Shown: one piece after another, positions 1-8,349 of the stretch
How positions within the stretch are numbered: the stretch's first letter is position 1
Layout: every line of letters starts with the position of its first letter
Source: Phycisphaerae bacterium
GTDB taxonomy: Bacteria > Planctomycetota > Phycisphaerae > UBA1845
Reading direction: 5' to 3'
Assembly: GCA_029260055.1 (NCBI GenBank)
Contig: JAJDDX010000046.1
Span: 1 to 64,000 of the forward strand
Length of the DNA stretch: 64,000 bases
The notes under the pieces: model-generated
The model's database searches: none
Told to the model about the DNA's origin: nothing
Seen by the model: the letters and a program-made list of their open reading frames with translations, nothing else
Translations under genes and position numbers: made by a program

Positions 1-1
1 C

Positions 2-214
2 ATCGTGCGCGGGACGGGCGTTCGGGCGGACAGCGTCGCCCCGGGCGGGGTGGCGAACACGACGACACTGACGGCCGGCAAGTTCGTGCCCTCGGCGACC
101 GGCGTGAAGGCGAGCTTCGACCGCCTGCCCGACGGCTTCACGACGTCCACCAATACCGGCTGGATGGAGTTCAAGGTCGGCACGAGCACCGCCATTGTTC
201 CCTACTGGACGTAA
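2..214 (+). CDS. C-terminal fragment of an unrecognised protein
   Basis: The reading frame is open at the left edge of the window and ends at a TAA, so only the last 70 residues are visible. The piece is rich in Thr, Ser, Gly and Val and ends in VGTSTAIVPYWT, with no charged cluster, membrane segment or Cys. That composition fits a secreted or structural beta-rich domain, but I cannot name a family. The listed GTG start at base 5 is only the first in-frame start codon after the edge and is probably internal. Confidence 0.5.
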   Translation: MVRGTGVRADSVAPGGVANTTTLTAGKFVPSATGVKASFDRLPDGFTTSTNTGWMEFKVGTSTAIVPYWT

Positions 215-328
215 GCGCTGGGAGAATCGGCGGACAGATTGCCGGGCCGTCGAGTCGGCAGAAGGTGCTACCGAAACGGCACGAACGCACGGAAGAACGC
301 GCGATCGGGGGCGGCCATTTCTTTCTCT

Positions 329-349
329 ACCACAGAGGACACGGACGAG
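329..349 (+). repeat. CACAGAG-type repeat, left of the SEFIR gene
   Basis: The sequence ACCACAGAGGACACGG is one copy of a CACAGAG-type short repeat. An inverted, longer copy lies at 3083-3110, so the two copies bracket the SEFIR/NB-ARC/TPR gene. Confidence 0.5.
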
Positions 350-378
350 AGGGATCGCAGGCGCGCGGCGCGGTTGGA

Positions 379-2973
379 TCATTCCTTCGCGTCGGGCAAG
401 GCGTCGAGCCCGCCTTGCACCTTCTCGACCATGTGCGGGATACCGATCCGTGCGTAGAGGCCGCGGGCCTGGGTCCAGAGACGGCGAGCCTCGTCCGCGT
501 CGCCGCGCTGCTCGAAGATGATGCCGAGCCTGACATACTGGTTAGCCATGCCTTCTGACAATCCGAGCTTCTCATCGATCTCCAGGGACTTGCGGAGCAT
601 CTTCTCGGCCTCGTCCGGGTCGCCGCGCGCAAGAAAGACGTACGCGAGGTTGCCGTACGCAGTGGCCATGCCCTCGCGCAGCCCGAGCTTCTCAAGGATC
701 TCAAGGCACTTGCGATACATCCGTTCGGCCTCATCCAGGTCCCCGTGCTGTTTGAAGATGATGCCGAGGTTGCCGTATTCACTTGCCATACCTTCGAGCC
801 GCCCGAGCTTCTCGTCGATCTCCAGTGCCTTGCGGTGCATTCGTTCGGCCTCGCCCAGGTTCCCACGCGCCTGGCAGACGGTTCCGAGGGCGCAGTACAA
901 AGCGGATAGTTCTTGACGCCGGCCGAGCTTCTCTTCGATCGCCAGGGACTTGCGGACCATCCGCTCGGCCTCGTCGAGCTCGCCACGAGCTCTGAAGATG
1001 AGTCCGAGGTTGCAGTATGCTTTTGCAGTGCTCTCGCGACGCCCGAGAGTCTCCTCCATCTTCAGAACCTTGCGGTACATCTCCTCCGCGAGGCCCAGGT
1101 CACCCCTCGTCTGGTAGATCAACCCGAGATTGCCGAGGTGGTTTGCTTCCATGGGCGCGTCATCGAGGCGTTGGGCGGCGGCGACCGCGGCCTTGAACCA
1201 AGCGATCCGCTCGCTCGGTGCTTGGCGGAGCCTGGGACAGTTGAGACCGACAGCGAGATAGCCGGAGCATAGATGGGCGGCGTGTTCATCTGAATCGACA
1301 CGCGCGGAGACAGCCGCGAAGCCCGCCTGGATGTTGCCCCATTCTCGGTCAAACAACGCCAGGCCCTCGAACGTCTTCTCGCCGTGCTTGAGATAGAGAT
1401 CGTCTGCGGCGTTTAGCACATCACAATAGACGCGGGCGTGCCGCATCTTCAGTGCGACTCGTCGCTCGCCCGAAAGTCGGGCGTCCGCGAAGAGGCGGAC
1501 TAGGTCATGCATGCAGTAGCGCTTGGCCTCGTCATCCCACTGGAGCAGGCTGCGCCGTACGAGTTCATCCAGCGCGTCGTCGGCCGCATTCTGATAGAGT
1601 TCCAACACTCTCGCCGCGGCTTTGTGCTCGAAGCTCCCAGGAAAGATGGACAGCGCGTGGAAATGGCCTCGCAGGTATTCGTCCAGCAGCGCCTCGCTCA
1701 CCGCGATGGCGCGTTCGACTTCGTTCAGTTGCTCCAGTGGCTTGGCTTGGAGGCGTTCAATGAGTGACTTGGGTGTCATCGCCGGTCGCTCGGCCAGGGT
1801 CGAGGCGACCACGCGCAGGGCCAGCGGAAGCCGGCCGCAGAGTTCGGCGATTCGGGCCGCGCAGTCGCCGATGCGCTCGCAAATTCGAAGCAACAAATCG
1901 CGGGCGCCGTCTCCGTCGAGCGTGTCGAGGCTTAGCGGCGTATGGTCCGGCAGGACGAAGAACTGCCGCGAGGTGACCAGCAGCAGGCAAGCGTCCGGCG
2001 GGATGAGCGGTTCGACCTGGTCCTTATCCGCGGCATTGTCCATCAGCAGCAACGCGCGGCGGCCGCTCAGTTCATTGCGGTACACGATTTCCAGTGCTGC
2101 CGCTTCGTCCGGCAGCGTTCGCGCCGGATCGAAACTGACGAGGACGTGGCGCATGGCTTCGGCTGGAGTAAGCGGCGTCTGCTGATTCGGGTCGGCCCCG
2201 CGCAGGTCTAGATATATCTGGCCGTCGGGGTAGTCGGCCGCCACTCGCTTCGCCAACTCCAGCGCGAGCTGCGTCTTGCCCACGCCAGCCATGCCGGCCA
2301 CGCCGGAGATGGTCGCCCCGCCGCCGTCGACGCCTTCCAGCAACTCGGCCAACTCGCCGTCACGGCCCATGAAGTCGCCGACCGGAGCCGGCAACTGGCG
2401 CGGCGCGCCAGCCTTGCGGGCCTGCGGTGGCGCGACGCTCGCCCCGCCCGGCCCGGGAAGAGGTAGCGGACCGGGCGGCAGGTCAGGGATCGTACCGACG
2501 GGGCCCTTCACGACTCTTGGCTGTCCGGTGAGGATTCGCAGGAGGTGCTCGTAGCCGTCGTCGCTCAGTTGGGGCTTCCGCAATCGACACTGCGTCCACC
2601 CGTGAAGGATGCGGATGACGCTAGTTTCCGGCTCGTCGTCGAACAAGATCGGGATGAAGCGCGAGTTGCCCTTCTCGTCGTACAGCTCGTCGTCGAGCAA
2701 GGCTCCTTCCCAGTAGACGCCCTTGCCGCGTTCCGGAGGCACCTTGCCTTCGATGCGCGCGCTGTACTCGGCCGTGCAGACGCAGAGCACGAAGTCGGAG
2801 TGCTCCCTGCCGATCTGCCGTCCGCACCAGCGGGGCCAATCGACGATCTCGTCGTTATGGAACTGGTCGAGTTCGACGTGAATGCCGTCCTTGCCCAAAG
2901 CCATGGCGAGCGCGAGGACGCGATCACTGTGCGCCTTGGAATCGTGGCTATAGCTGATGAAAGCTCTGACCAT
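379..2973 (-). CDS. SEFIR-NB-ARC-TPR protein (NLR-like STAND ATPase)
   Basis: This looks like an intracellular sensor/switch protein laid out like a plant NLR. Numbering is from the upstream GTG at 2997. Residues 10-165 are a SEFIR (TIR-like) domain, with RAFISYSHDS, DWPRWCGRQI and GVYWEGALLDDELY. Residues 200-520 are an NB-ARC ATPase, with P-loop GMAGVGKTQ near 235, Walker B RALLLMD near 314, LVTSR near 340 and GRLPLAL near 388. A winged-helix region carries the MHD motif (MHDLVRLFA). About seven 40-residue TPRs follow to the C terminus. I prefer the ATG at 2973 because the SEFIR domain starts right after it and the GTG has no ribosome site. Bacterial STAND proteins of this layout are often defence sensors. 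That role, and the trigger, are inference here. It stands alone with no effector gene beside it. Confidence 0.85.
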   Translation of the reverse strand: MVRAFISYSHDSKAHSDRVLALAMALGKDGIHVELDQFHNDEIVDWPRWCGRQIGREHSDFVLCVCTAEYSARIEGKVPPERGKGVYWEGALLDDELYDEKGNSRFIPILFDDEPETSVIRILHGWTQCRLRKPQLSDDGYEHLLRILTGQPRVVKGPVGTIPDLPPGPLPLPGPGGASVAPPQARKAGAPRQLPAPVGDFMGRDGELAELLEGVDGGGATISGVAGMAGVGKTQLALELAKRVAADYPDGQIYLDLRGADPNQQTPLTPAEAMRHVLVSFDPARTLPDEAAALEIVYRNELSGRRALLLMDNAADKDQVEPLIPPDACLLLVTSRQFFVLPDHTPLSLDTLDGDGARDLLLRICERIGDCAARIAELCGRLPLALRVVASTLAERPAMTPKSLIERLQAKPLEQLNEVERAIAVSEALLDEYLRGHFHALSIFPGSFEHKAAARVLELYQNAADDALDELVRRSLLQWDDEAKRYCMHDLVRLFADARLSGERRVALKMRHARVYCDVLNAADDLYLKHGEKTFEGLALFDREWGNIQAGFAAVSARVDSDEHAAHLCSGYLAVGLNCPRLRQAPSERIAWFKAAVAAAQRLDDAPMEANHLGNLGLIYQTRGDLGLAEEMYRKVLKMEETLGRRESTAKAYCNLGLIFRARGELDEAERMVRKSLAIEEKLGRRQELSALYCALGTVCQARGNLGEAERMHRKALEIDEKLGRLEGMASEYGNLGIIFKQHGDLDEAERMYRKCLEILEKLGLREGMATAYGNLAYVFLARGDPDEAEKMLRKSLEIDEKLGLSEGMANQYVRLGIIFEQRGDADEARRLWTQARGLYARIGIPHMVEKVQGGLDALPDAKE

Positions 2974-3082
2974 GCGTCGATCCCGCAAAGCGGTCACTCA
3001 ACGGACGTGATCAGTCTAGCCGAATCAGGGGAATGAGGCGAGGGTGCATTGATGAAAATGGCACTGCCGGAAGGCGGTTGCG

Positions 3083-3110
3083 CCTCCGTGTGCTCTGTGA
3101 ACTCTGTGGT
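3083..3110 (-). repeat. CACAGAG-type repeat, right of the SEFIR gene
   Basis: Read on the minus strand this begins ACCACAGAGTTCACAGAG and continues CACACGGAGG. It matches the copy at 329-349 in opposite orientation, about 2.7 kb away, on the other side of the SEFIR/NB-ARC/TPR gene. Confidence 0.5.
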
Positions 3111-3248
3111 GGGGATTCGGAGGCGCTGGCCAACGACGGTCCGTACGGAGCATGATTAGCCTGCGGCGCTGCGCAGGAAGAACTGCGCTACAGCCATCAG
3201 AAGCGCGCCGCGCGCGAGCGACTGATCAGCGCGGGAGTGGCAGGCGGC

Positions 3249-3416
3249 CTAGCCGGGGTTGATCGAGGCGTTGACGGCCGACGTGAAGACGGACGTCAGG
3301 AAGCCGGCGATACTGTTACGGGCGGCGTCTTGAACGACCGCGGTGCAACCCGTGGCTGCGACGAGGCTGAGCATGGCCACCAAACCGACCGCAACTGATA
3401 TACAACGACGTTTCAT
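3249..3416 (-). CDS. Small lipoprotein (55 aa), absent from the ORF track
   Basis: Reading the minus strand from the ATG at 3416 gives 55 codons and a TAG. The product starts MKRRCISVAV, has a hydrophobic run (GLVAMLSLVAATGC) and a lipobox-like ATGC, so a lipidated Cys near residue 24 is likely. The mature part is only about 32 residues (VVQDAARNSIAGFL and on to the end) and looks amphipathic. A GGAG ribosome site sits 8-9 nt before the ATG. It is below the 60-aa cutoff of the track. It resembles in style the 68-aa lipoprotein at 54785-54991. The function is unknown; a structural envelope role is a guess. Confidence 0.7.
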   Translation of the reverse strand: MKRRCISVAVGLVAMLSLVAATGCTAVVQDAARNSIAGFLTSVFTSAVNASINPG

Positions 3417-3610
3417 GGTAAACTCCAAAGGGTCCAGGAGCGTTATCGGATGGCGCGCGGCCTGGCTGAAGAACGGGTTATCGCCCCGCGGGCCGGTGGG
3501 TCCGGGCCGATAACGATCGGGCTCGCAGGCCTATCCGGGTGAGGGCAAGGCGGGAGCGCGAGGCTGCGGCGCGAGACGGGCCCTCGCTCCGGTCAGAAGA
3601 GCGGCGGTGG

Positions 3611-4225
3611 ATGAGCGGAGTCATCGAGAAGATCGGCGGGATTGTGCTGTGCGGCGGCAAGAGCACGCGCATGGGCGAGTGCAAGGCGTGGCTTACCATC
3701 GGGTCGGAATGTGCGCTTCAGCGCGTCGTGCGGATCGTATCCGGTGAGGTTCGTCCGGTTGTCGTCGCCGGTCGACCCGGACAGGAACTGCCCCCCCTGC
3801 CCGCCGATGTTCGTGTGGTTCACGACGCCGTCACGGACGCCGGTCCGCTTGCCGGCATAGCGGCCGGGCTGGCTGCCCTCGAGGGCGAGGTCGATGCGGC
3901 GTTTGTCTGTTCGTGCGACCATCCGCTGTTGCGATCGGGCTTCATTCGGGCGGTTGCCGAGCGGTCGGCAGGAGGTCGGGCCGTCGTCCCGCTGTGCGAC
4001 GGCCGGCGCTACCCGCTTACGGCTGTCTATCCGCTATCGGCGCGCGTGATCGCGGATGAGCAGCTCGCGCATGGGAATCGGCGGGTCACCTCGTTTGCCG
4101 AGCGGTGTGATCCCGTCCTGATCGACGCCGACGGGCTGCGCGATGTCGATCCGTCGTTCGATTCGTTACTGAACGTCAACGACCCGGAACAATATGACGA
4201 GGTGTTGCGCCGCGTGCGTGGCTGA
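3611..4225 (+). CDS. mobA: Molybdenum cofactor guanylyltransferase
   Basis: MobA transfers GMP from GTP to molybdopterin to make the guanine dinucleotide form of the cofactor, in the cytoplasm. The N-terminal nucleotide-binding signature is GGIVLCGGKSTRMGECKAWL, a Cys variant of the usual LAGGxSxRMGxxKA. DAVTDAGPLAGIAAGL and CSCDHPLL supply the substrate and metal-binding segments. At 204 residues it has the normal family length. The track ORF starts at a GTG 24 codons upstream, but the ATG at 3611 is only a few residues before the conserved core. No other molybdopterin genes are in the window, so its client enzyme is not visible. The related CTP:molybdopterin cytidylyltransferase (MocA) is a less likely alternative. 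Confidence 0.85.
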   Translation: MSGVIEKIGGIVLCGGKSTRMGECKAWLTIGSECALQRVVRIVSGEVRPVVVAGRPGQELPPLPADVRVVHDAVTDAGPLAGIAAGLAALEGEVDAAFVCSCDHPLLRSGFIRAVAERSAGGRAVVPLCDGRRYPLTAVYPLSARVIADEQLAHGNRRVTSFAERCDPVLIDADGLRDVDPSFDSLLNVNDPEQYDEVLRRVRG

Positions 4226-4353
4226 TGCGCGCTGACTCGAGCGGGCGTGCCGGGAGTTGACCTCGGTCCGCCCGTCCAGTGGGATCGGTCGACGCCGCGC
4301 TCGGCTTGCACATGTTCTGGTGTAATCGGTCGCCGGAACCGCGACGTGAATAC

Positions 4354-4427
4354 TCAGAGCCGTGACCGTGATGGCGCGGACTCCTGGTAGCCCTGCTTCG
4401 TCCGCTCCGTTACGGTCGCGGGTCTGA
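4354..4427. repeat. Inverted pair of family-B REP elements
   Basis: Positions 4354-4379 (TCAGAGCCGTGACCGTGATG...) and 4403-4427 (the reverse complement starts TCAGACCCGCGACCGTAACG) are two diverged copies of one palindromic unit facing each other. Other copies lie at 17822, 17888, 20298 and 28631. The 320-bp gap between mobA and the next gene (4226-4546) holds only this pair and the hairpin at 4485. Confidence 0.55.
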
Positions 4428-4484
4428 AGAGCGCCTTCCTTCCGCGATGCTGCGCTGATTCGCGTTTGCGCCGATGTGCAAGCA

Positions 4485-4526
4485 ACGAGGCTGCGAGTGC
4501 CAATGTTCTGGCACTCACAGCCTCGT
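4485..4526 (-). terminator. Strong hairpin after the secreted-protein gene
   Basis: Two 18-nt arms (ACGAGGCTGCGAGTGCCA and its near-exact inverse, one mismatch) are separated by a 6-nt loop. The hairpin starts 20 nt past the stop codon of the minus-strand gene at 4547. No T-run follows, so it may be a 3-prime stabiliser or a factor-assisted terminator, not a classic intrinsic one. Confidence 0.55.
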
Positions 4527-4546
4527 AGTCGAATCAACTCAGAATG

Positions 4547-6295
4547 TTACATCGGCTCTTCGGGTGCCACGGCCTGCTTGATGCGCTCGATCGCGCGAAC
4601 GGGGACGTGGATGTCGACTCTGGCCGGCTCCTGGCTCAACGAGATCGAAGCCGAGATCGGCGGACCCGGGGGAACAGGTCCGCCGGCCGGCATCCCCATC
4701 ATGGTGCCGAAGGTCGGGATGACGCTTGCGATATCGAAGAGGACGATGACGTTGTGCTTCGCCGGAAGCGCCGCGAGCGCTTCCTTGACGAACTTCGAAT
4801 CCGATAGCGGCGTCTTGAGCTTGGACGCGAAGACCTGCTGCATGTGGTCGTCCCCACCGAGGCAGAACCGCACGCGCTTATCCCTGATTCCCATACCGAG
4901 CTTGTTGTCCTTGCCCATGAATGCCGCGGCCTGGGCGGCGGCCGGGTTCGTTTCGTCGAGCGTGACGGCGAACGTCTCCACGTCGACATCCCCTATCTTC
5001 TGGGTGCCGAGTGGCTCGTAGCCGGCGGCGCCCATGCCCATATGCTGCATGGTCGAGCTGGCGCTGGCGAGTATCTTCTTGCTGAGTTCGAAGATCTTCG
5101 GCACGTCCTTGCCTGCGTAGTCGCCCATCTCCATGAGGCCGTTGGGCGTGAAGTGCAGCAGCATGTTGAAGCTGTCGATCGTCCCGTACAACTCGGTCGT
5201 CTGCTTGATCATCTCCTCGAACGCATCAGCCTGGACCTTGGCTTCGGCGGCGGCGGCTTCCGCGGCGGCCTTGGCGTCGTCGTCGTCACCCTCGGCGGGA
5301 GTCGGGGCGGCCGGAGCTGCCGGCTTCATGGCGGCGAAGACCTTCTCGATCATGTAGTCCATGAAGGGCGACTCATCGCCCGGCATGTCGTAGCCGGCGA
5401 CGAACATGTAGGGCTGGTCTTCGAGTTCGGTGAAGAAGGAGCCGCGCGCCGGCTTCTGCTTGGCGAGGTAGTCCTTGATCGTGCCCTTCTTGTAGCCGGT
5501 GGCGATGGTGGCGTCGATGGCCTTTGCGCCTACGTCGATGGTCACATCGATGTAGTCGACCTGCTCGGCGAATTTGGTGCCCGCGTCGACCATCGCTGTG
5601 ATCATGCCGGTGATCATGGCGGGATCGGCCCCGCTCTGCGGTCCGGCCATCATCGCGAGCATAGGTGCCATCTGCGCGGCACTTGCGAGCCCGCCGAGCA
5701 CGTCGTCACGGACGCGATTCATGTTGACGTGGATCAGGACGTTGCGGCCGCCGAGCACATCGCCCCGAGCTTTGAACTCGGCCGCGAGCGACTTCTCCGG
5801 CTGGCCAACGCCTTCCAGGAGCGCCTTGGACGTGGCGCCGAGGATGTAGGGTCCTTTGGCGGTCGCGTAAATGGTTTCGGCGCCCTCGCCTTCGCCATAC
5901 ACGATCTTCCAGACATCCCCTACCTTGCTCGCTCCTTCGATGGTCTTGGCCTTGCCCTCGAAGTCCGGGACGACACCACAAAACAGCACGCCGTTCCAGT
6001 CCGTCTCTCTCATGGCCAAGGCGAACGGCTTCGAGAAGTCGATCCAGTCGCCCATCTTGAGGTCGCGCTTGACGTCGTCGAGCGGGCCGCCAAACGGCTC
6101 GGTTTCGGGGTCGAGTTTCTTGGCGATTGCGGCGGCCGCGCTGTTAAGCGCCTCGAAGTCAGTGACGACGAACGTGAGGGCCATGTCGGACGGAATCATC
6201 TTCAAAAGCGTGTCCACGTCCGCGTCGCCGCCTCGAGCCGCGACGGCGAAAACCGGCAACAACAGGGCGCTTACCCATACTTTCTTTCCAAACAT
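4547..6295 (-). CDS. Secreted protein of unknown function (582 aa)
   Basis: The ATG at 6295 is preceded by GGGAG at 7 nt and opens a signal peptide (MFGKKVWVSALLLPVFAVAA), so the upstream start in the track is rejected. The mature protein begins DADVDTLLKMIPSDMALTFV and alternates beta-strand-like stretches with Met-rich, Ala-rich helices. An acidic, Ala-rich linker (AAPTPAEGDDDDAKAAAEAA) splits it into two halves near residue 340. No catalytic motif is recognisable. Planctomycetes encode many periplasmic proteins of this size with a 'levels of protein X' layout, which is as far as I can go. It stands alone, ends at a strong hairpin and lies beside parB without sharing its promoter. Confidence 0.75.
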   Translation of the reverse strand: MFGKKVWVSALLLPVFAVAARGGDADVDTLLKMIPSDMALTFVVTDFEALNSAAAAIAKKLDPETEPFGGPLDDVKRDLKMGDWIDFSKPFALAMRETDWNGVLFCGVVPDFEGKAKTIEGASKVGDVWKIVYGEGEGAETIYATAKGPYILGATSKALLEGVGQPEKSLAAEFKARGDVLGGRNVLIHVNMNRVRDDVLGGLASAAQMAPMLAMMAGPQSGADPAMITGMITAMVDAGTKFAEQVDYIDVTIDVGAKAIDATIATGYKKGTIKDYLAKQKPARGSFFTELEDQPYMFVAGYDMPGDESPFMDYMIEKVFAAMKPAAPAAPTPAEGDDDDAKAAAEAAAAEAKVQADAFEEMIKQTTELYGTIDSFNMLLHFTPNGLMEMGDYAGKDVPKIFELSKKILASASSTMQHMGMGAAGYEPLGTQKIGDVDVETFAVTLDETNPAAAQAAAFMGKDNKLGMGIRDKRVRFCLGGDDHMQQVFASKLKTPLSDSKFVKEALAALPAKHNVIVLFDIASVIPTFGTMMGMPAGGPVPPGPPISASISLSQEPARVDIHVPVRAIERIKQAVAPEEPM

Positions 6296-6541
6296 ACTAC
6301 GCTCCCGTAATATCGGTCCGGCGCGCGAGAATCTGCGCACGTGCGCACGGTCCTGAAAACCATCGAAGCCCGAGCTCGTTAGTGCCAGACGCATGGCAGC
6401 AGAACGGGCATTGACGCTGTCCCAACGGCAGGAGCGTAGCCGAGGTTAGTGTGATGCGAAAGTAGGCCGTGTGAAAACTTGTGGCGCAGCGACAGGGTCC
6501 GACAAGTGCCGATGCGCGCATCGTCGAGGCGGCTTGGCGGC

Positions 6542-7483
6542 CTAGTCGTCCAGGTCGACCCCGAGTGCGGTGGCTATGCGATCGAAGTCGTCAAACGAGT
6601 AGTATTCGATGATGAGCCTGCCGCTGCCCTTCTTCTTGCCCTCGCGAATCGTGACCTTGGTCTTGGCGGCCTGCTCGAAGCGGTGCTCGAGGTCGCTGAG
6701 GTGGGCGGCTCGGGCCGGCCTTCCCGGTGGGGCCTTGGCACCGGCGTCTTCGGGCCTGGTCTTCTCGCGTCGGACGAGTTCCTCCAAAGCTCTTACCGAT
6801 AGCTGGTTCCCCGCCGCGGATCGGGCGAGCGTCAGCTGGTGTTCGGTGTCGGAAACCGCGAGGATGCATCGGGCGTGGCCCATAGAAAGCTGCTCGTTCG
6901 CGACGAGCTGGCGGATCTCATCAGGTAGATCCAGAAGCCGGATGTAGTTGACAACGGTGGTTCTATCCTCTCCCAGGCGCTTCGCGACTTCGTCCGGCTT
7001 CAAATCGAATTGTGTGCAGAATTGGCGATAGGCCATCGCGCGATCGATCGCGTTGAGGTCCTCGCGTTGTATGTTCTCGATCAACGCCAGTTCGAGCATC
7101 TGATCGTCTGTGGCTTGGCGGACGATGACGGGGACCGTAGCCAGCCCCGCCTCCCGTGCGGCCGCCCAGCGCCGTTCGCCCGCGATGATCTCGAAGCGAT
7201 TCCCGGCTTTCCGCACGGTGATGGGCTGAAGGATTCCGCTATGGCGGATCGAGTGGGCGAGCGAGTCGATGCTGGCGCTGTCGATCATGGATCTAGGCTG
7301 AAACGGGTTAGCTATGAGCTCGTCGATTTCGACCATGGCCGCTTGAACGGCCGGCTTGGAAGCCGGAGCCGGAGACGGCGCCGCGGACTGCGGGGAGGCT
7401 GCGGGTGCTGGCTGCTGCTCATGGGTTAGATCGGAGACGAGCGAGTTCAACCCGCGGCCAAGGCGTCGCGCTGACTTTGACAT
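6542..7483 (-). CDS. parB: Chromosome-partitioning protein ParB
   Basis: ParB is a CTP-dependent DNA clamp that loads at parS sites and organises the origin region for segregation. Residues about 48-140 form the ParB/Srx domain, with NPFQPR, the CTP-pocket motif GERRWAA and ALIENIQREDLN. A helix-turn-helix block follows (LKPDEVAKRLGEDRTTVVNY), then a short dimerisation domain at the C terminus. At 313 aa the length is typical. The start at 7483 has an AGGGAGGG ribosome site. Two parS-like sequences lie 165-280 bp upstream of the start. The usual partner parA is not next to it, and no parA is in this window, so the two are uncoupled here. Confidence 0.95.
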   Translation of the reverse strand: MSKSARRLGRGLNSLVSDLTHEQQPAPAASPQSAAPSPAPASKPAVQAAMVEIDELIANPFQPRSMIDSASIDSLAHSIRHSGILQPITVRKAGNRFEIIAGERRWAAAREAGLATVPVIVRQATDDQMLELALIENIQREDLNAIDRAMAYRQFCTQFDLKPDEVAKRLGEDRTTVVNYIRLLDLPDEIRQLVANEQLSMGHARCILAVSDTEHQLTLARSAAGNQLSVRALEELVRREKTRPEDAGAKAPPGRPARAAHLSDLEHRFEQAAKTKVTIREGKKKGSGRLIIEYYSFDDFDRIATALGVDLDD

Positions 7484-7645
7484 GGTTCCCTCCCTGGAAA
7501 GGTCCGTGCGGTGGGCCGCGTCCGTTTCGCGGACTTGCACGGCTCGACCACTAGAGGAGTTTTACTCACGTGCCGACAAACTGCAAACATTGTGTCGGAG
7601 GGGTCCTGCGTCGAGCTCTGGCCGAGCGGCTTGCGGGCGGCTGGA

Positions 7646-7661
7646 TGTTTCACGTGAAACA
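7646..7661. promoter_or_regulatory. parS site, perfect palindrome
   Basis: TGTTTCACGTGAAACA is identical to the canonical 16-bp chromosomal parS consensus, the loading site for ParB. It lies 163 bp upstream of the parB start codon. Confidence 0.93.
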
Positions 7662-7747
7662 GTGTTGCCGAGCTGGCTTTCGAGGGTTTCTCCCCTGCAT
7701 GTGCTGGCGGTTCGGCAACGTACAACGTGGACGCCCAAAAACGGGGC

Positions 7748-7763
7748 CGTTCCACGTGAAACG
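7748..7763. promoter_or_regulatory. Second, imperfect parS site
   Basis: CGTTCCACGTGAAACG keeps the CACGTG core and the GTT/AAC flanks but differs from consensus at three positions (1, 5 and 16). It sits 102 bp from the perfect site, centre to centre. Confidence 0.75.
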
Positions 7764-8349
7764 TGCCTTTTGAGCCCGCACTCGAACGGCATGTTCGTGT
7801 CCGCCGGGTCGCGGACGCGCTTCTGCAAGGCGCCAGTCCGGACGACGTCTTCGCGGACGGCACGCCCGCTCTTCGGCTGTCCGAACGGTGATGCGCTGCC
7901 AACGATGTATTGGCCAGGCCACGCCGGTTTGAGCGGACCGGTCGGTGCGAGGTGCTCTCCGGCCCGCGTCTTCGCTGCGTCGGGTCGATCGGGGGCTCCT
8001 GAGCCGTCCTGGGCAAGACCGCCGCGCGTAGGAGGCGGTTTCAGATACGCGCCATCTCTTGGATCCGGTTGAGTCGCACCAGGCTGGCGCGGCCCCCGCC
8101 ATCGGCAAACCGGTCGCGCGACTCGAATGGGGTCACCGCGCAGCGGAGCTCGACTTGTAGGCAGGCATGCGAATAGGGCAAAGCAGCCGCGACGATTGGA
8201 TCACACGGGTAATACGGAAGGCGGCGCCGTAGGAGATCGGCGACCTCGGCTGCGGGTGGAAGGGGTCGCGCATGCCACCCGGTACGGCAGACACCGGAAA
8301 CAGAGGGCGTGCCGCGGGCAGTCGGGTGCGGCGAGGTCCGCCGGTTAGA

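Larger units (their letters stand above)
7484..8349. other. 866-bp gene-free region carrying the parS sites
   Basis: Both neighbours (parB, minus; the glycosyltransferase, plus) are transcribed away from this stretch. It holds two parS-like palindromes and no ORF with a ribosome site or codon pattern that looks real. The short ORFs here contain FHVK strings simply because they read through parS. I looked for tRNA, SRP RNA, RNase P and tmRNA signatures and saw none. A centromere-like or origin-proximal role is possible but unproven. Confidence 0.5.

Noticed and set aside
4844-6310. 488-aa ORF on the plus strand opposite the secreted-protein gene
   Set aside because: It is the mirror frame of a real gene with a signal peptide and ribosome site; its own product is His/Arg/Gly-rich with no motif.
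7562-7828. Short ORFs on both strands across the parS region
   Set aside because: They exist because the parS palindromes read as FHVK/FHVE; there is no ribosome site or codon pattern to support them.
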